In this document: positions 26,014 to 34,989 of the stretch, in pieces
Layout: every line of letters starts with the position of its first letter
How positions within the stretch are numbered: position 1 is the stretch's first letter
Origin: Spartobacteria bacterium
GTDB taxonomy: Bacteria > Verrucomicrobiota > Verrucomicrobiia > Chthoniobacterales > UBA10450
Assembly: GCA_003134765.1 (NCBI GenBank)
Contig: PLCM01000041.1
Location: 186,001 to 250,000 of the forward strand
DNA length: 64,000 bases
Reading direction: 5' to 3'
The notes under the pieces: model-generated
The model's input: the letters and a program-made list of their open reading frames with translations, nothing else
Databases searched by the model: none
What the model was told of the DNA's origin: nothing
Translations under genes and position numbers: made by a program

Positions 26014-26568
26014 TTATCGCGGCCTCAGGACGCGGCAGGGGTTTCCAGCAGCTACGCAATCGTCAGGAATGTCCTTGGTTACAACTGAACAGGCGCCGAC
26101 CAGACTGCGCGCTCCGATCCGGACACCGGGCATGACAAAGGCGCGAGCGCCGACAAAAGCGTCGTCACCAATCGTGATCTTGGCGGTGACGAGCTGAAGC
26201 GCAGGATGCGAAAAATCGTGGCTCCCGGTGCTCAGATACGCTTCCTGCGCAACGGTGGCGCGCTCGCCGATTTCGATTTCGCCCAAACTATAGGCGTTCG
26301 CGCGATCGCCGAGGCAGGCGCGGTCGCGCAAGGTGAGATGCCAAGGGATGGCAATGCGTGCGCGTTGGTGGACGAACGGTTTGCCCTCGATCGTGGCGCC
26401 GAAAACATCGAGCCAGAAGAGACGCCAGGGATTGGCCGGCTTTGGCGTCCAGACGCAAAAAACGAACCAGGTAAATTCCCAAAGTAAACGAAGCGCCCGA
26501 TCGCGGTCCGACCAGGGCGATTCTTGCGCCACGCTTTGGGCAGGGTTTACCGGTTTCTTGTCCTCCAT
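26014..26568 (-). CDS. WcaF-like colanic acid type acetyltransferase
   Basis: A 184-residue left-handed beta-helix acyltransferase. The N-terminal part (LRLLWEFTWFVFCVWTPKPANPWRLFWLDVFGATI) and the hexapeptide coils (SLGEIEIGERATVAQEAYLSTGSHDFSHP, ITIGDDAFVGARAFVMPGVRIGARSLVGACSVVTKDIPDDCVAAGNPCRVL) match WcaF-type O-acetyltransferases of exopolysaccharide loci. The catalytic His lies in GSHDF. It should acetylate a sugar of the repeat unit using acetyl-CoA. It is second in the four-gene run from 27788. Confidence 0.88.
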   Translation of the reverse strand: MEDKKPVNPAQSVAQESPWSDRDRALRLLWEFTWFVFCVWTPKPANPWRLFWLDVFGATIEGKPFVHQRARIAIPWHLTLRDRACLGDRANAYSLGEIEIGERATVAQEAYLSTGSHDFSHPALQLVTAKITIGDDAFVGARAFVMPGVRIGARSLVGACSVVTKDIPDDCVAAGNPCRVLRPR

Positions 26569-26627
26569 GGGCGATCAAACTGTAACTGTTCCAAAGCAGA
26601 AAGGCAGCCACCTATGAGCACGGATTT

Positions 26628-27788
26628 TCACTGGTTCAGGACTTTCAAGAGTGAATCGGTGGCGCGCTCGATTTCGAAGCGGCGGGCGAAACAATCCGGG
26701 GCGCTCTTTTTCATCATGGCGCGAGTTTCGGGTGGGGTGGCAAGCCAGCGTTTCAATAGGACCGTTGTTCCCGCCAGATCGTCATTCTCAGCATAACCGG
26801 CGTGATCCGCCTCGATTTCGCGCCAAATGTTTACCTTGTTCGAAATGAGGACAGGGGTTCCGCAAGCAAGCGCTTCGACGACAGCGATTCCAAAATTCTC
26901 CTGGTGAGACGGCAGAACGAACACCTCCGCGGCCCTGAACGCGCCCCACTTTCGAGTGCCGGTGAGCATGCCGGTAAACGTGATTGAGCTGTCCTCTTTT
27001 GCGGCGGTCGCGGCCAACTGTTTTAGGTGAAGCAAATATTCCTCATCGGCGCAAGGGCCGGCGAGAACCAGATGCAGGGGCGAATCGCCAGCCGCGAAAT
27101 TTCCAAGCGCGGTGAACGCTTCGATCAAGAGGTCGCAACCCTTCTTTTCGTGGAGGCGTCCGAGAAAAAGGAGAAACCGTTTCCCGCGGAGTTGTGGAAA
27201 ACCGCTGAGGAAATCTTCGCGCGCACTGTCGAGATCGACCTTGGGCGCCGCGGTGCCGTAATTCACTACTACCTCGTTGCAGTGATAGAGAGAAAACGAC
27301 TCGCGGGCCAAAAGGCGTTCTTCTTCGGAAGTGAAGAGAACAGCCGTCGCGTCCCGCAACACCCGATACTCACCCCAGGGCCAGTAGAGCAGTTTCTTCA
27401 GATGCTTCAGCGGATAAGTGCGATTGAACCACGGATCCAGCATGCCGTGCGGAAAAACAAAGTAAGGCGTCGTGGTTCCATGCAGGGCGCGCCAGACGCC
27501 AAAGCTGCTGTATTGCCAGATGCCATGGACGATGACGGCATCGTACTGTGCGCGCCTTTTCCTGACCCAATCGGCGAAGCGCGGGGCGTAGGCAAAAGTC
27601 CCCCAGCCCGGGCCGAGCGCGTGCACGGGAAAGGGATAGTCGCGCAGCCATTTAGCGGAGGGAGGATCGAGGCTGACGATCTCAACCTCGTGGCCCCGCT
27701 CGATCAGGGCGGCGGAAGATCGCTCCAACGATTCGCTGGGTCCTCCAAACTCGCGGTTAACGGACCGGATCGAGCGAAGTATTTTCAT
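26628..27788 (-). CDS. Family 4 glycosyltransferase
   Basis: A 386-residue GT-B enzyme and first gene of a four-gene run. The acceptor domain starts KILRSIRSVNREFGGPSESLERSSAALIERGHEVEIVSL, with FGGP as the nucleotide-loop glycines, and contains PYFVFPHGMLDPWF, a phrase common in EPS glycosyltransferases of this type. The donor domain has FLLFLGRLHEKKGCDLLIEAF and a LPSHQENFGIAVVEALACGTPVLIS segment, where the ENFG-x-x-x-x-EAL motif binds the nucleotide sugar. It is divergent from the acyltransferase starting at 28008 across 219 bases in which I see no other gene. Confidence 0.88.
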   Translation of the reverse strand: MKILRSIRSVNREFGGPSESLERSSAALIERGHEVEIVSLDPPSAKWLRDYPFPVHALGPGWGTFAYAPRFADWVRKRRAQYDAVIVHGIWQYSSFGVWRALHGTTTPYFVFPHGMLDPWFNRTYPLKHLKKLLYWPWGEYRVLRDATAVLFTSEEERLLARESFSLYHCNEVVVNYGTAAPKVDLDSAREDFLSGFPQLRGKRFLLFLGRLHEKKGCDLLIEAFTALGNFAAGDSPLHLVLAGPCADEEYLLHLKQLAATAAKEDSSITFTGMLTGTRKWGAFRAAEVFVLPSHQENFGIAVVEALACGTPVLISNKVNIWREIEADHAGYAENDDLAGTTVLLKRWLATPPETRAMMKKSAPDCFARRFEIERATDSLLKVLNQ

Positions 27789-28007
27789 TGAAGCGGGCTG
27801 ACGAGACGATGACCAGTTCCAGGCAGATGAACAACTGATTGTCGCGCTGTTGAATTCCCATGGCCATTGAACAAACCGGTCCGCCGAAGTCGATCATTTT
27901 GTGCCGCGCTCACCGTCGCCGGATTCTCCCCGCCTCCGCTCCCGGCAGCGACGGATCATTTTCGCGCTCGTCACGGGGAGTGGTTCTCCGTTAAAGGCCA
28001 AGCGTCC

Positions 28008-29090
28008 ATGAGAACGCGCGATAGCAATCTCGATCTGCTGCGCTCCGCGGCCATCCTGATGGTAGTCGCATATCACGTGGCCGGTCGCTGGCCGGTAGCT
28101 TTGCCGCGGCTGACCGCCTTCACGCAGTACGGAGAACATGGTGTCGATTTGTTTTTTGTTTTGTCCGGCTGGCTGATTGGCGGCCTCCTCTGGCGCGAGC
28201 ACGAGAAGTTTGGCGACGTCCAGATCGTTCGCTTCATTTGCCGCCGTGCCCTGCGAACCGTGCCCCCTTACCTGGTCGCGCTCGCCATTTTTTACCTCGG
28301 GATTTACCTGGCCCGCCACGAGCCATTTGATTGGGGATACCTTCTCTTCCTCCAGAATTATCACGCGAATATTTCCTACTTTCACATCAGCTGGTCGCTC
28401 TGTGTCGAAGAGCACTTTTATCTGGTGATGCCGGTGATTGCTCTGGCGATCAGCACGCGGATGGGACGCGCCCATACCCTGCTTTTGATTCCAGCCCTGT
28501 TTCCGACGTTTTTTCGGGCCCTGGCCGGAAATGCATTTCTCGCTCCCGAGTTTGGTTATTATCACACCGCAACCCACCTTCGTTATGAAGGCCTGTTACT
28601 CGGCGTCTGGGCCTCTTTCCTCTTTCAAAAACATTCTGACGCGTGGCGGATCCTTCGGCGGATCGCACCGTTTGGGCTTGCTCTTTCCCTGGCGGCATTA
28701 GTCGGCGCCGCGGCGCTTGGCGGCCGCGGACGGTATACGTTTTTTTATCTTGCGACTGCTCTCACATTTCTCTTTCTGCTGGTTTGCGTCGCCGGGCGAA
28801 AACCGCTTCCCGGCGCAACTTCCCGTGTTGTCTTCTGGATCGCTTCCGCTTCCTACAGCATCTATCTGACCCATACCCTGGCGCTGGATCTGGCGTTGCG
28901 CGCCGCTGGGCGGTCATCCTCCCTGGCCGCTTTTCATCTGCTCACGGTAAGCGGTTTGATCGTAGTCGCCGGCGCCTTGTTCTACAGCCTGGTTGAACTT
29001 CCAAGCCTCGCGTTGCGGCATCGTTTTATGCCGGGCCGGACCAACGCACCGAGTCCGCTGAGGGAGCCGCTCTTGCGCAAACGGAACTAA
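28008..29090 (+). CDS. Acyltransferase 3 family membrane protein (OafA-like)
   Basis: A 360-residue integral membrane O-acyltransferase. The N-terminus has RSAAILMVVAYHVAG (the catalytic histidine is in this first segment) and YGEHGVDLFFVLSGWLIGG; later WSLCVEEHFYLVMPVI and WIASASYSIYLTHTLAL are also family landmarks. About ten membrane segments are visible. Enzymes of this family transfer acetyl or succinyl groups to sugars of surface polymers. It is on the plus strand, against the surrounding minus-strand EPS genes, so it has its own promoter. The ATG at 28008 (MRTRDSN) begins just before the first family motif; the TTG-started extension to 27867 has no support. Confidence 0.88.
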   Translation: MRTRDSNLDLLRSAAILMVVAYHVAGRWPVALPRLTAFTQYGEHGVDLFFVLSGWLIGGLLWREHEKFGDVQIVRFICRRALRTVPPYLVALAIFYLGIYLARHEPFDWGYLLFLQNYHANISYFHISWSLCVEEHFYLVMPVIALAISTRMGRAHTLLLIPALFPTFFRALAGNAFLAPEFGYYHTATHLRYEGLLLGVWASFLFQKHSDAWRILRRIAPFGLALSLAALVGAAALGGRGRYTFFYLATALTFLFLLVCVAGRKPLPGATSRVVFWIASASYSIYLTHTLALDLALRAAGRSSSLAAFHLLTVSGLIVVAGALFYSLVELPSLALRHRFMPGRTNAPSPLREPLLRKRN

Positions 29091-29095
29091 ACACC

Positions 29096-30883
29096 TTACG
29101 GGATTCCCGACAATCGTCGCCGCTTCGCGAAATGGCCGAGAACTACGATGCTCCACGGCCGCGACCAGTGCAGGCGATCGCGCTGGAACGCTTCCCTTAT
29201 CTCCTCGACGAAGGCCGCCGGCAGGAAAGCGCGTGAAACGGCTTCATCCAGCCCTTCCTGAACGAACGACGCCAAAGGCCCAAGCATCCAGGGTTTCATC
29301 GGCAAGACGAAACCGGCCTTGGGCCGTTCGTAAACGGATGGTGGCAGAAGGTCGCGACATGCTTCCACCAGCAAGCCCTTCACGCCCGAATAGCGTCTCT
29401 TTACGTCCGCGGGTAGGCCCAGAACGTATTCGACCAATTCGTGATCGAGAAACGGCACGCGGATCTCGAGGGAAACCGCCATGCTCATCTGGTCCGCGTC
29501 CCGCAGCAGCATGCGGCGCATATAGCCGGTGAGTTCCGCCCAGCTGATCCGGGCAAAATCGTCGGGCAGCGCCACGGAAGATTCGAAGGGCGCGGACTCT
29601 GGAGGAAGCCCGGCGCGCCGGATCATCTCGTCGGTAAAAAAACGCCGGCGCCATCGAGCCAACTCAACGGCATCTCCGGTGGACGGCAGATCCGCCAGCC
29701 GCTCGCCGGTGTTTCGGGCAAAGCCGATAATTCTGCGCAAAAAACGCGGCAACGCAGCCATGAGTTGCAGCCGCGGAACATCGCGAAAACTGGGATACCC
29801 TCCGAACAACTCATCACCTCCGAGGCCGGATAATGCGACCTTTACGCCGTGCGCCGCGACCGCGCGCGACACGATGTAGGTATTGATCGCGTCAACCGAT
29901 GGAAGATCGAGTTTGCCGACGGCTTCGGTGACCGAGTGGATCACTTCCTCTTCGGACAGTTGGATGCGATGATGGTCGGTCCCATAACGTTGCGCGATCT
30001 CCTGCGCGATCGCGGTTTCATCGAATTCCGCCAAATCGAAACCAACAGAGTAGGTCTGAAGTTTTTTCTCCAATTTTCGCGCGGCGATGGCGGTGACGAC
30101 CGATGAATCGATTCCGCCGCTAAGAAAACTCGCGACGGGCACATCGGAGAGAAGATGTTCCTCCACGGCCCTCTCGATAAGATCACGCAACCGGGGAACC
30201 ACGTTTTCCAGCGAAGAAACAAACGCTTTCCGGGCCGGCCAATATCGCCAGGTCTTGATTTGGCCCTGCGCTCCGATCGTCATGGCGTGGCCCGCGGGCA
30301 AAACCTGAACACCTGAGTAAAGCAGCCGGCGTTCAGGACACGCGCCCCATTGCAAATAAGCGGAAATCGATTTGGCGGCGATCGTTTCCGGTCCCGTAAC
30401 GAGCATTTTCACCTCCGAGGCGATGCGGATCCCTTCGCGATTGATCTCGTAGTAGAGCGGCTTTATTCCCAGACGGTCGCGGGCGAGGAACACTTCGTTC
30501 CGGGCCGCGTCATAAATCGCGAACGCAAACATTCCCTTGAGGTGATCCACAACCTCGTGGCCCCAGCGCGCGTAACCCTGCAGCAGCGTCTCCGTATCGC
30601 TTGTCCCCTTCCAACTCACCTTCGGTCCAAGGCGCTCGCGCAACGTTCTGTGATTATAGATTTCGCCGTTCGCCACGAGAACGCTGCCCGTGGCAGGATC
30701 GATCATCGGCTGAGCGCCAGTCGGCGAAACGTCCACGATCGCCAGCCGCGTGCTCCCCAGCCAGCAACGGCCGTCCGGCGAGGCCCATTCTCCGCGCGAG
30801 TCCGGGCCGCGATGGCGGATGAGATCGAGGTCCAACGGCGTGGCCTGGCCTGACGAGTTAAAATGGACCGCGATTCCGCACAT
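29096..30883 (-). CDS. asnB: Asparagine synthase (glutamine-hydrolysing), EPS-locus type
   Basis: A 595-residue class II amidotransferase. The N-terminal glutaminase begins MCGIAVHF, with Cys2 as the nucleophile after Met removal, then RHRGPDSRGEW and VLVANGEIYNH. The synthetase domain has SFLSGGIDSSVVTAIAARKLEKKLQTYSVGF (the SGGxDS pyrophosphatase loop) and ALSGLGGDELFGGYPSFRD. It could make asparagine, but its place as last gene of the sixteen-gene EPS run suggests amidation of a uronic-acid-type sugar or another polymer substrate, as proposed for amidotransferases in exosortase/EPS loci. The gap to the preceding FkbM gene is 37 bases. It is convergent with the OafA-like gene (five-base gap). 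Confidence 0.88.
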   Translation of the reverse strand: MCGIAVHFNSSGQATPLDLDLIRHRGPDSRGEWASPDGRCWLGSTRLAIVDVSPTGAQPMIDPATGSVLVANGEIYNHRTLRERLGPKVSWKGTSDTETLLQGYARWGHEVVDHLKGMFAFAIYDAARNEVFLARDRLGIKPLYYEINREGIRIASEVKMLVTGPETIAAKSISAYLQWGACPERRLLYSGVQVLPAGHAMTIGAQGQIKTWRYWPARKAFVSSLENVVPRLRDLIERAVEEHLLSDVPVASFLSGGIDSSVVTAIAARKLEKKLQTYSVGFDLAEFDETAIAQEIAQRYGTDHHRIQLSEEEVIHSVTEAVGKLDLPSVDAINTYIVSRAVAAHGVKVALSGLGGDELFGGYPSFRDVPRLQLMAALPRFLRRIIGFARNTGERLADLPSTGDAVELARWRRRFFTDEMIRRAGLPPESAPFESSVALPDDFARISWAELTGYMRRMLLRDADQMSMAVSLEIRVPFLDHELVEYVLGLPADVKRRYSGVKGLLVEACRDLLPPSVYERPKAGFVLPMKPWMLGPLASFVQEGLDEAVSRAFLPAAFVEEIREAFQRDRLHWSRPWSIVVLGHFAKRRRLSGIP

Positions 30884-30920
30884 GTTGAATTATCCGCAAC
30901 GAAGTCGTCTTCCCGTCCTT

Positions 30921-31781
30921 TTATTTTGCCACCACGTGGCAAATGGCGAGCGGTGTGCCGTAGACATCTCCCGCGCTCAGCTTCGCGCCGGCATAGGTGA
31001 AGAAGGAGTAACCGCATTGTTCCAGAAGTTCGACCACGCCTTTCGGAGAAAGCTTTCGTTGCTCCAGATAGTTCAAATGCAACTCGAGAAAGAGGACTGG
31101 CCGATGCTTCGAGAGAAAGGAAGCGGAGCCTTTGATCGCTTCGTATTCGTATCCCTCGATATCGATCTTAATGAAATCCGGAACAACTCCGAGCCGGGCG
31201 GAAGCGGCTTCGATAGTTTCAATCGAGACCTCGATCGATTCCGGGGCCGACCACATCGAATGATCGAAATGCCGGGTTTGCACAAAACCGCCTACCGGAT
31301 CCATCAACATCGCCGCGACGCCGTTCGATTCGCCGATGCCGACCTGACTGATGACCATCCGGTTGTTAAATTGATTTAGTTCTTTGATTTCGGCGAGACG
31401 GCGAACCAGGGCCGGCGAAGGCTCAAAGCTACAAACCCGGTTGCCGGTTTTTGCCGCGCACCAGAGGGAGGAGATCAGACCGCAATGCGCACCGAGGTCG
31501 AACAGGACGCCTCCCGGGCCCGCAGCTGCTTCCAAAAGAGCGGCAAATTCGGCGCGGCCTTCGAACGAAGTAGCGTTGTGCTCAAGTTCTCTCCGGCAGG
31601 CGTGAGGGGCGGAAAATGAAATGGCATCGTCGATTCGGCAGGCGATCCCGGAGGCGGATTCTTCGAGGACAACGTTAATGTTTACGGGGTCAATCGAGCG
31701 CCGCAAGAGATAGCGTTTCACGCGTTGGCGGAAGCTGCCCGGCATCCATCGGCCAAGATTGCGAATGGTGGATCGCTTCAT
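30921..31781 (-). CDS. FkbM family methyltransferase
   Basis: A 286-residue class I SAM-dependent methyltransferase. Motif I is VLFDLGAHCGLISSLW (about 92-107); NRVCSFEPSPALVRRLAEI gives the acidic residue for the ribose of SAM, and the FkbM block VPDFIKIDIEGYEYEAIKG and PVLFLELHLNYL is clear. FkbM enzymes O-methylate sugars and polyketides; here a hydroxyl of the EPS repeat unit is the natural substrate. It is in the middle of the EPS run, 7 bases from the preceding hexapeptide-transferase gene. Confidence 0.87.
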   Translation of the reverse strand: MKRSTIRNLGRWMPGSFRQRVKRYLLRRSIDPVNINVVLEESASGIACRIDDAISFSAPHACRRELEHNATSFEGRAEFAALLEAAAGPGGVLFDLGAHCGLISSLWCAAKTGNRVCSFEPSPALVRRLAEIKELNQFNNRMVISQVGIGESNGVAAMLMDPVGGFVQTRHFDHSMWSAPESIEVSIETIEAASARLGVVPDFIKIDIEGYEYEAIKGSASFLSKHRPVLFLELHLNYLEQRKLSPKGVVELLEQCGYSFFTYAGAKLSAGDVYGTPLAICHVVAK

Positions 31782-31788
31782 CTCTCGC

Positions 31789-32454
31789 TCACCAAATGAA
31801 CCCCTCTGCCCGGCGGAAATATCCCAGATCGGGAGCGAGTTCCTTCAACGGTTGCGCTGGAACGCCCGCATAGAGGCGGTAGGGCTCATCCCATTTCTTG
31901 TTTAAAAGAGATTGCGCGCCGAGGACCGAATGATGCGGCAGCGTGCTTCCGCCAAGAATCACGGAATTCGTTCCGGTGAAACTGTGATCGCCAATATCGA
32001 TCGGCTCCGCGGTCTGGCGGCCTGCTTCGAAATCGATGCTATGGGTGAGGAACTGCGAGCGAAATCCACCAATGGTGGCGAAAGCGCCGATGCGGATCCG
32101 CGCCGTGCAATCGATCAGATGCCGGCTGCTGATCCCGGCGTGGGTTTCAATGACAAGCTCGGGGCGGCGGTCCGGTTGATGGGCGAAATGCCGACTCGGA
32201 CCGCTCGGGAAACCGGTGATCCAATTCAATTGGCCGACGATCGCGTGCGCGCCCAGATGAAGCAGATCGATGTTCTTGCACAGCGTGAGATGACCGATGC
32301 GAGAGCCTTCTTCCATCACCAGGCGGCGCGGAAAAATCCACGCGAAGCCGATGTGGCTATTCGGATGAATTGTATAGCCGAATTGCTTTTCCAGGATGGA
32401 GCGACGCAGCGGCCATGGCAACAGCATGGAAAAAAACATGAGCAGCGTCTTCAT
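31789..32454 (-). CDS. Left-handed beta-helix acyltransferase
   Basis: A 221-residue hexapeptide-repeat protein. Coils begin at GYTIHPNSHIGFAWIFPRRLVMEEGSRIGHLTLCKN and continue through ELVIETHAGISSRHLIDCTARIRIGAFATIGGFRSQFLTHSIDF and EPIDIGDHSFTGTNSVILGGSTLPHHSVLGAQSLLNK. A THS-type histidine (LTHSID) is a likely catalytic base. The fold is typical of serine, maltose or sugar O-acetyltransferases. Its ATG overlaps the stop of the preceding glycosyltransferase by four bases. It is a second candidate sugar O-acetyltransferase in the locus besides the WcaF-like protein. Confidence 0.82.
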   Translation of the reverse strand: MKTLLMFFSMLLPWPLRRSILEKQFGYTIHPNSHIGFAWIFPRRLVMEEGSRIGHLTLCKNIDLLHLGAHAIVGQLNWITGFPSGPSRHFAHQPDRRPELVIETHAGISSRHLIDCTARIRIGAFATIGGFRSQFLTHSIDFEAGRQTAEPIDIGDHSFTGTNSVILGGSTLPHHSVLGAQSLLNKKWDEPYRLYAGVPAQPLKELAPDLGYFRRAEGFIW

Positions 32455-33578
32455 TTTGCCGGGGCCAGCGAACGATAGAGCTCGCAGTATTCCGCAATCA
32501 TCCGGGCGGTGGAGAATCGCTTCGCGTTCTCGAGCGCCTTCGCGCTCCAGCGCGCCCGTTCTTCCGGATTCGCGAGCCGCAAAAGATCGGCCGCGAAAGC
32601 CGCTTCATCATCGAGCGGGTGAGTGAGTCCCGCGCTTCCGGTCACTTCTGTCATTGGTTCGCGGTCGGCGCAGAGCACCGGGCAACCGCAAGCATGTGCT
32701 TCAGCGATGGGCCAGCCGAACCCTTCGAAGGTGGAGGGGAAGAGCAGCGCGATCGCGCAATTGTAGAGCGCCTCGAGCGATTCGTTGCCCGGGTTCGGTA
32801 TCTCCACGATCCGTTCCGAAACGCCAAGTTGCCGGCCTAACGAACGCAGCGACGGGGAGAGCGCGTCACCGGCGAAGACCAGTGATCCATCCCATTGATC
32901 CTGGCAGCGCGCGAAAATGCGCAGAACTCCCTCGCGATTCTTGCGGCGCAGGTTCGAGCCGACGTGCAGAACAAATCTAGCTCCGGGCTTCAGCGCTTCG
33001 AACTTCGCCAGGCGCGCACAGGCTTCCTCCGGCGACAACCGGCGGTAAGGATAACTCAATCCCAGGGTAACCAACGCCAGCTCCGGCTTTTCGTCCGTCT
33101 GACGGATGAGGCTCCGCGCGTCGGCCAGAGTGCCCTGCGAATCGCAGGCAACCACCGTCGCGTTTTCAAGGCCGCGAACGATCCAGCGTTGAAGCAGTTT
33201 CCCCGTGGCGCTGGCTGGGGTATCCGTCGCCTCGCCCAACGCGCCTCGCACCGCGAGCAGGTCGTGGCAGGTCACGACCACCGGAAGGCCGCGAATCGCT
33301 TTCGCATACATCGCATTCGAGTGATCACAGATATGAACCACGGCCGGCCGCTCCCGGAGTTTCCTCGCCAGTTTTCGCCGGAAGAAAACGAACTTATCGA
33401 TGTAGGCCAGCCACTTTGCCACGAAGCTTCCCGCGAAGCGGAACCGGCCGAGAAATGGCTCGGGACGAATCAACTCCACCGAAAACCCGGCGGAAGTCAG
33501 GCCCTCGAGCATCATCATCGCAAATCGCTGCATGCTTTGCTGGCGATCGAGCGGGTAGTTACCGATCAACAAAATCAT
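32451..33578 (-). CDS. Family 4 glycosyltransferase
   Basis: A 375-residue GT-B enzyme of the EPS run. The N-terminus MILLIGNYPLDRQQSMQRFAMMMLEGL is the expected start, VVHICDHSNAMYAK and PVVVTCHDLLAVRGALGE lie in the acceptor domain, and the donor domain has FVLHVGSNLRRKNREGVLRIFA and LFPSTFEGFGWPIAEAHACGCPVLCAD (EGFGWPxxE nucleotide-sugar motif). Start at 33578 by ATG, overlapping the preceding ligase-like gene by 20 bases; a longer in-frame extension to 33764 has no homology and is rejected. Sugar specificity unknown. Confidence 0.87.
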   Translation of the reverse strand: MILLIGNYPLDRQQSMQRFAMMMLEGLTSAGFSVELIRPEPFLGRFRFAGSFVAKWLAYIDKFVFFRRKLARKLRERPAVVHICDHSNAMYAKAIRGLPVVVTCHDLLAVRGALGEATDTPASATGKLLQRWIVRGLENATVVACDSQGTLADARSLIRQTDEKPELALVTLGLSYPYRRLSPEEACARLAKFEALKPGARFVLHVGSNLRRKNREGVLRIFARCQDQWDGSLVFAGDALSPSLRSLGRQLGVSERIVEIPNPGNESLEALYNCAIALLFPSTFEGFGWPIAEAHACGCPVLCADREPMTEVTGSAGLTHPLDDEAAFAADLLRLANPEERARWSAKALENAKRFSTARMIAEYCELYRSLAPAK

Positions 33579-34989
33579 CGGATGGAAGGCGCGTAGCCGG
33601 AGAGCCATGCAAGCCTTCGGCGTAGCGAGAACGCCGCGCCATCCTCCGCCGCCGCGGATCGACCGGCGCGGGCACATCTGATTCCGGCGAGGTTTTCGCG
33701 TTGGCCGCAGCCAGGCAAAGCCCGCAAATGAAGACGGCAAAACCGAGATTGGTCGGCTGGCCAAATTGTCCGTTCAAGAGCGCGATGAATCCTGCGCAAT
33801 ACAACATGATGGGAAGAATCTCCCCTTGTTTAAGTTTTCTAAAACTGAGAAGGCCCAGCTTGATCGTGAGCATTGTCCTCCAGGCCAGATAGGCGAGACC
33901 AAGAATCGGCCCGCTTTCCAAAACAATCCGCCCCCATTCGCCCTCCGTTAAAAGAAAGAGGGTGCGGCCGGTGAGAAATTTTGCCCCGCCATTGGTTCCA
34001 ATTCCGAGCCCGTACCCGCCGATCGGCGCCCGATTCAAAAGCATAAATCCCTCCGTGAAACCGCTAAACAATCGCACCAGCAGGCCGCCGGCGATCGACC
34101 CTTCCTCGGCTTCGGCGACATCGGTGAAACGGTCGGAAAGAATCTGCACGCCCTCCTTAAAGACAGGGAGCCGGAGCGCCAGGAGCAAGACCACCACCAC
34201 GATAAGAAGATTTCGGCCGAATTGGGTCATCGCGCTCGGACGGAAGACGATAATGGCCAGTAAGGACGAGAGAACCACCAGCACGGCCAGCAAAACCGAG
34301 CGACTGCCGGAAACACCGATCGTGACCACCAGGGCGAACCCCCCACCGAAGAGCAGCCAATTGCGATAAACGCCGCGCGTCAGCGCGCCATAGAGCAAAT
34401 AGGCGGCGGCCAGCGCCGCGGTCAGAATCACGCCCGAGACGAACGAAAAAGTTCCAGGAGGCCTGATTTTTCCACCCCCCGCCGTGATCTGCTGCGACTC
34501 GCCCAAGCCCGCCGTGCGATTAATGAAAGAATCCGGCGCCGCGTTGAACTGGACCGCGAGAAGCACGCACATCGGAATCAACCCGACCAAAATCCACCAC
34601 CCGAGCTTTTTGATATCTTCCCTGTCGAGAACTCTCCCGATGACGAAAATGAGCGGCAGATGCAGGAAGTTTGAGCGAAAGCCAAAACCCGTCACCAGGA
34701 TCAGCGGCTTGAGCGAAAGATAGGGCTCGAGAACAATGAGGGCCACGAGCCACGAGAGAATGGCAATAATTCCGAGCGAAAGGACATAGCCGTTGCGCGG
34801 GAAGACCTTCTCCTTAAGCGCCAGCGCGTAAATCGCCAGGACTACCGGATCGCGGATGACGAGGAGCACATCCGAGTATTGGGGCAGGATCCACTTCCGG
34901 AATGTTCCCTCGAAAATGAGGAGGAAAAAATAGAGCCAGATCAGCCGTTTGATCTGGATAAACGAGCGTTGTTCAGTCGCCGATTGCAT
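33559..34989 (-). CDS. O-antigen ligase/polymerase-like membrane protein
   Basis: A 476-residue polytopic membrane protein with about eleven hydrophobic segments. The pattern fits the Wzy/ligase type more than a transporter: IWLYFFLLIFEGTFRKWILPQYSDVLLVIRDPVV, a GSRSVLLAVLVVLSSLLAII segment, and a long periplasmic loop with LFSGFTEGFMLLNRAPIGGYGLGIGTNGGAKFL followed by EGEWGRIVLESGPILGLAYL. It is the only polymerase candidate inside the sixteen-gene run, so it is a reasonable Wzy for the locus. The C-terminus is a basic, cytoplasmic-looking tail (PRRRRMARRSR). The gene overlaps both neighbours by about 20 bases. Confidence 0.72.
   Translation of the reverse strand: MQSATEQRSFIQIKRLIWLYFFLLIFEGTFRKWILPQYSDVLLVIRDPVVLAIYALALKEKVFPRNGYVLSLGIIAILSWLVALIVLEPYLSLKPLILVTGFGFRSNFLHLPLIFVIGRVLDREDIKKLGWWILVGLIPMCVLLAVQFNAAPDSFINRTAGLGESQQITAGGGKIRPPGTFSFVSGVILTAALAAAYLLYGALTRGVYRNWLLFGGGFALVVTIGVSGSRSVLLAVLVVLSSLLAIIVFRPSAMTQFGRNLLIVVVVLLLALRLPVFKEGVQILSDRFTDVAEAEEGSIAGGLLVRLFSGFTEGFMLLNRAPIGGYGLGIGTNGGAKFLTGRTLFLLTEGEWGRIVLESGPILGLAYLAWRTMLTIKLGLLSFRKLKQGEILPIMLYCAGFIALLNGQFGQPTNLGFAVFICGLCLAAANAKTSPESDVPAPVDPRRRRMARRSRYAEGLHGSPATRLPSDDFVDR

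Noticed and set aside
29096-30883. Plain housekeeping asparagine synthetase
   Set aside because: Not excluded, but its position at the end of the EPS run makes a polymer-related amidation at least as likely, so I did not name it as purely biosynthetic.
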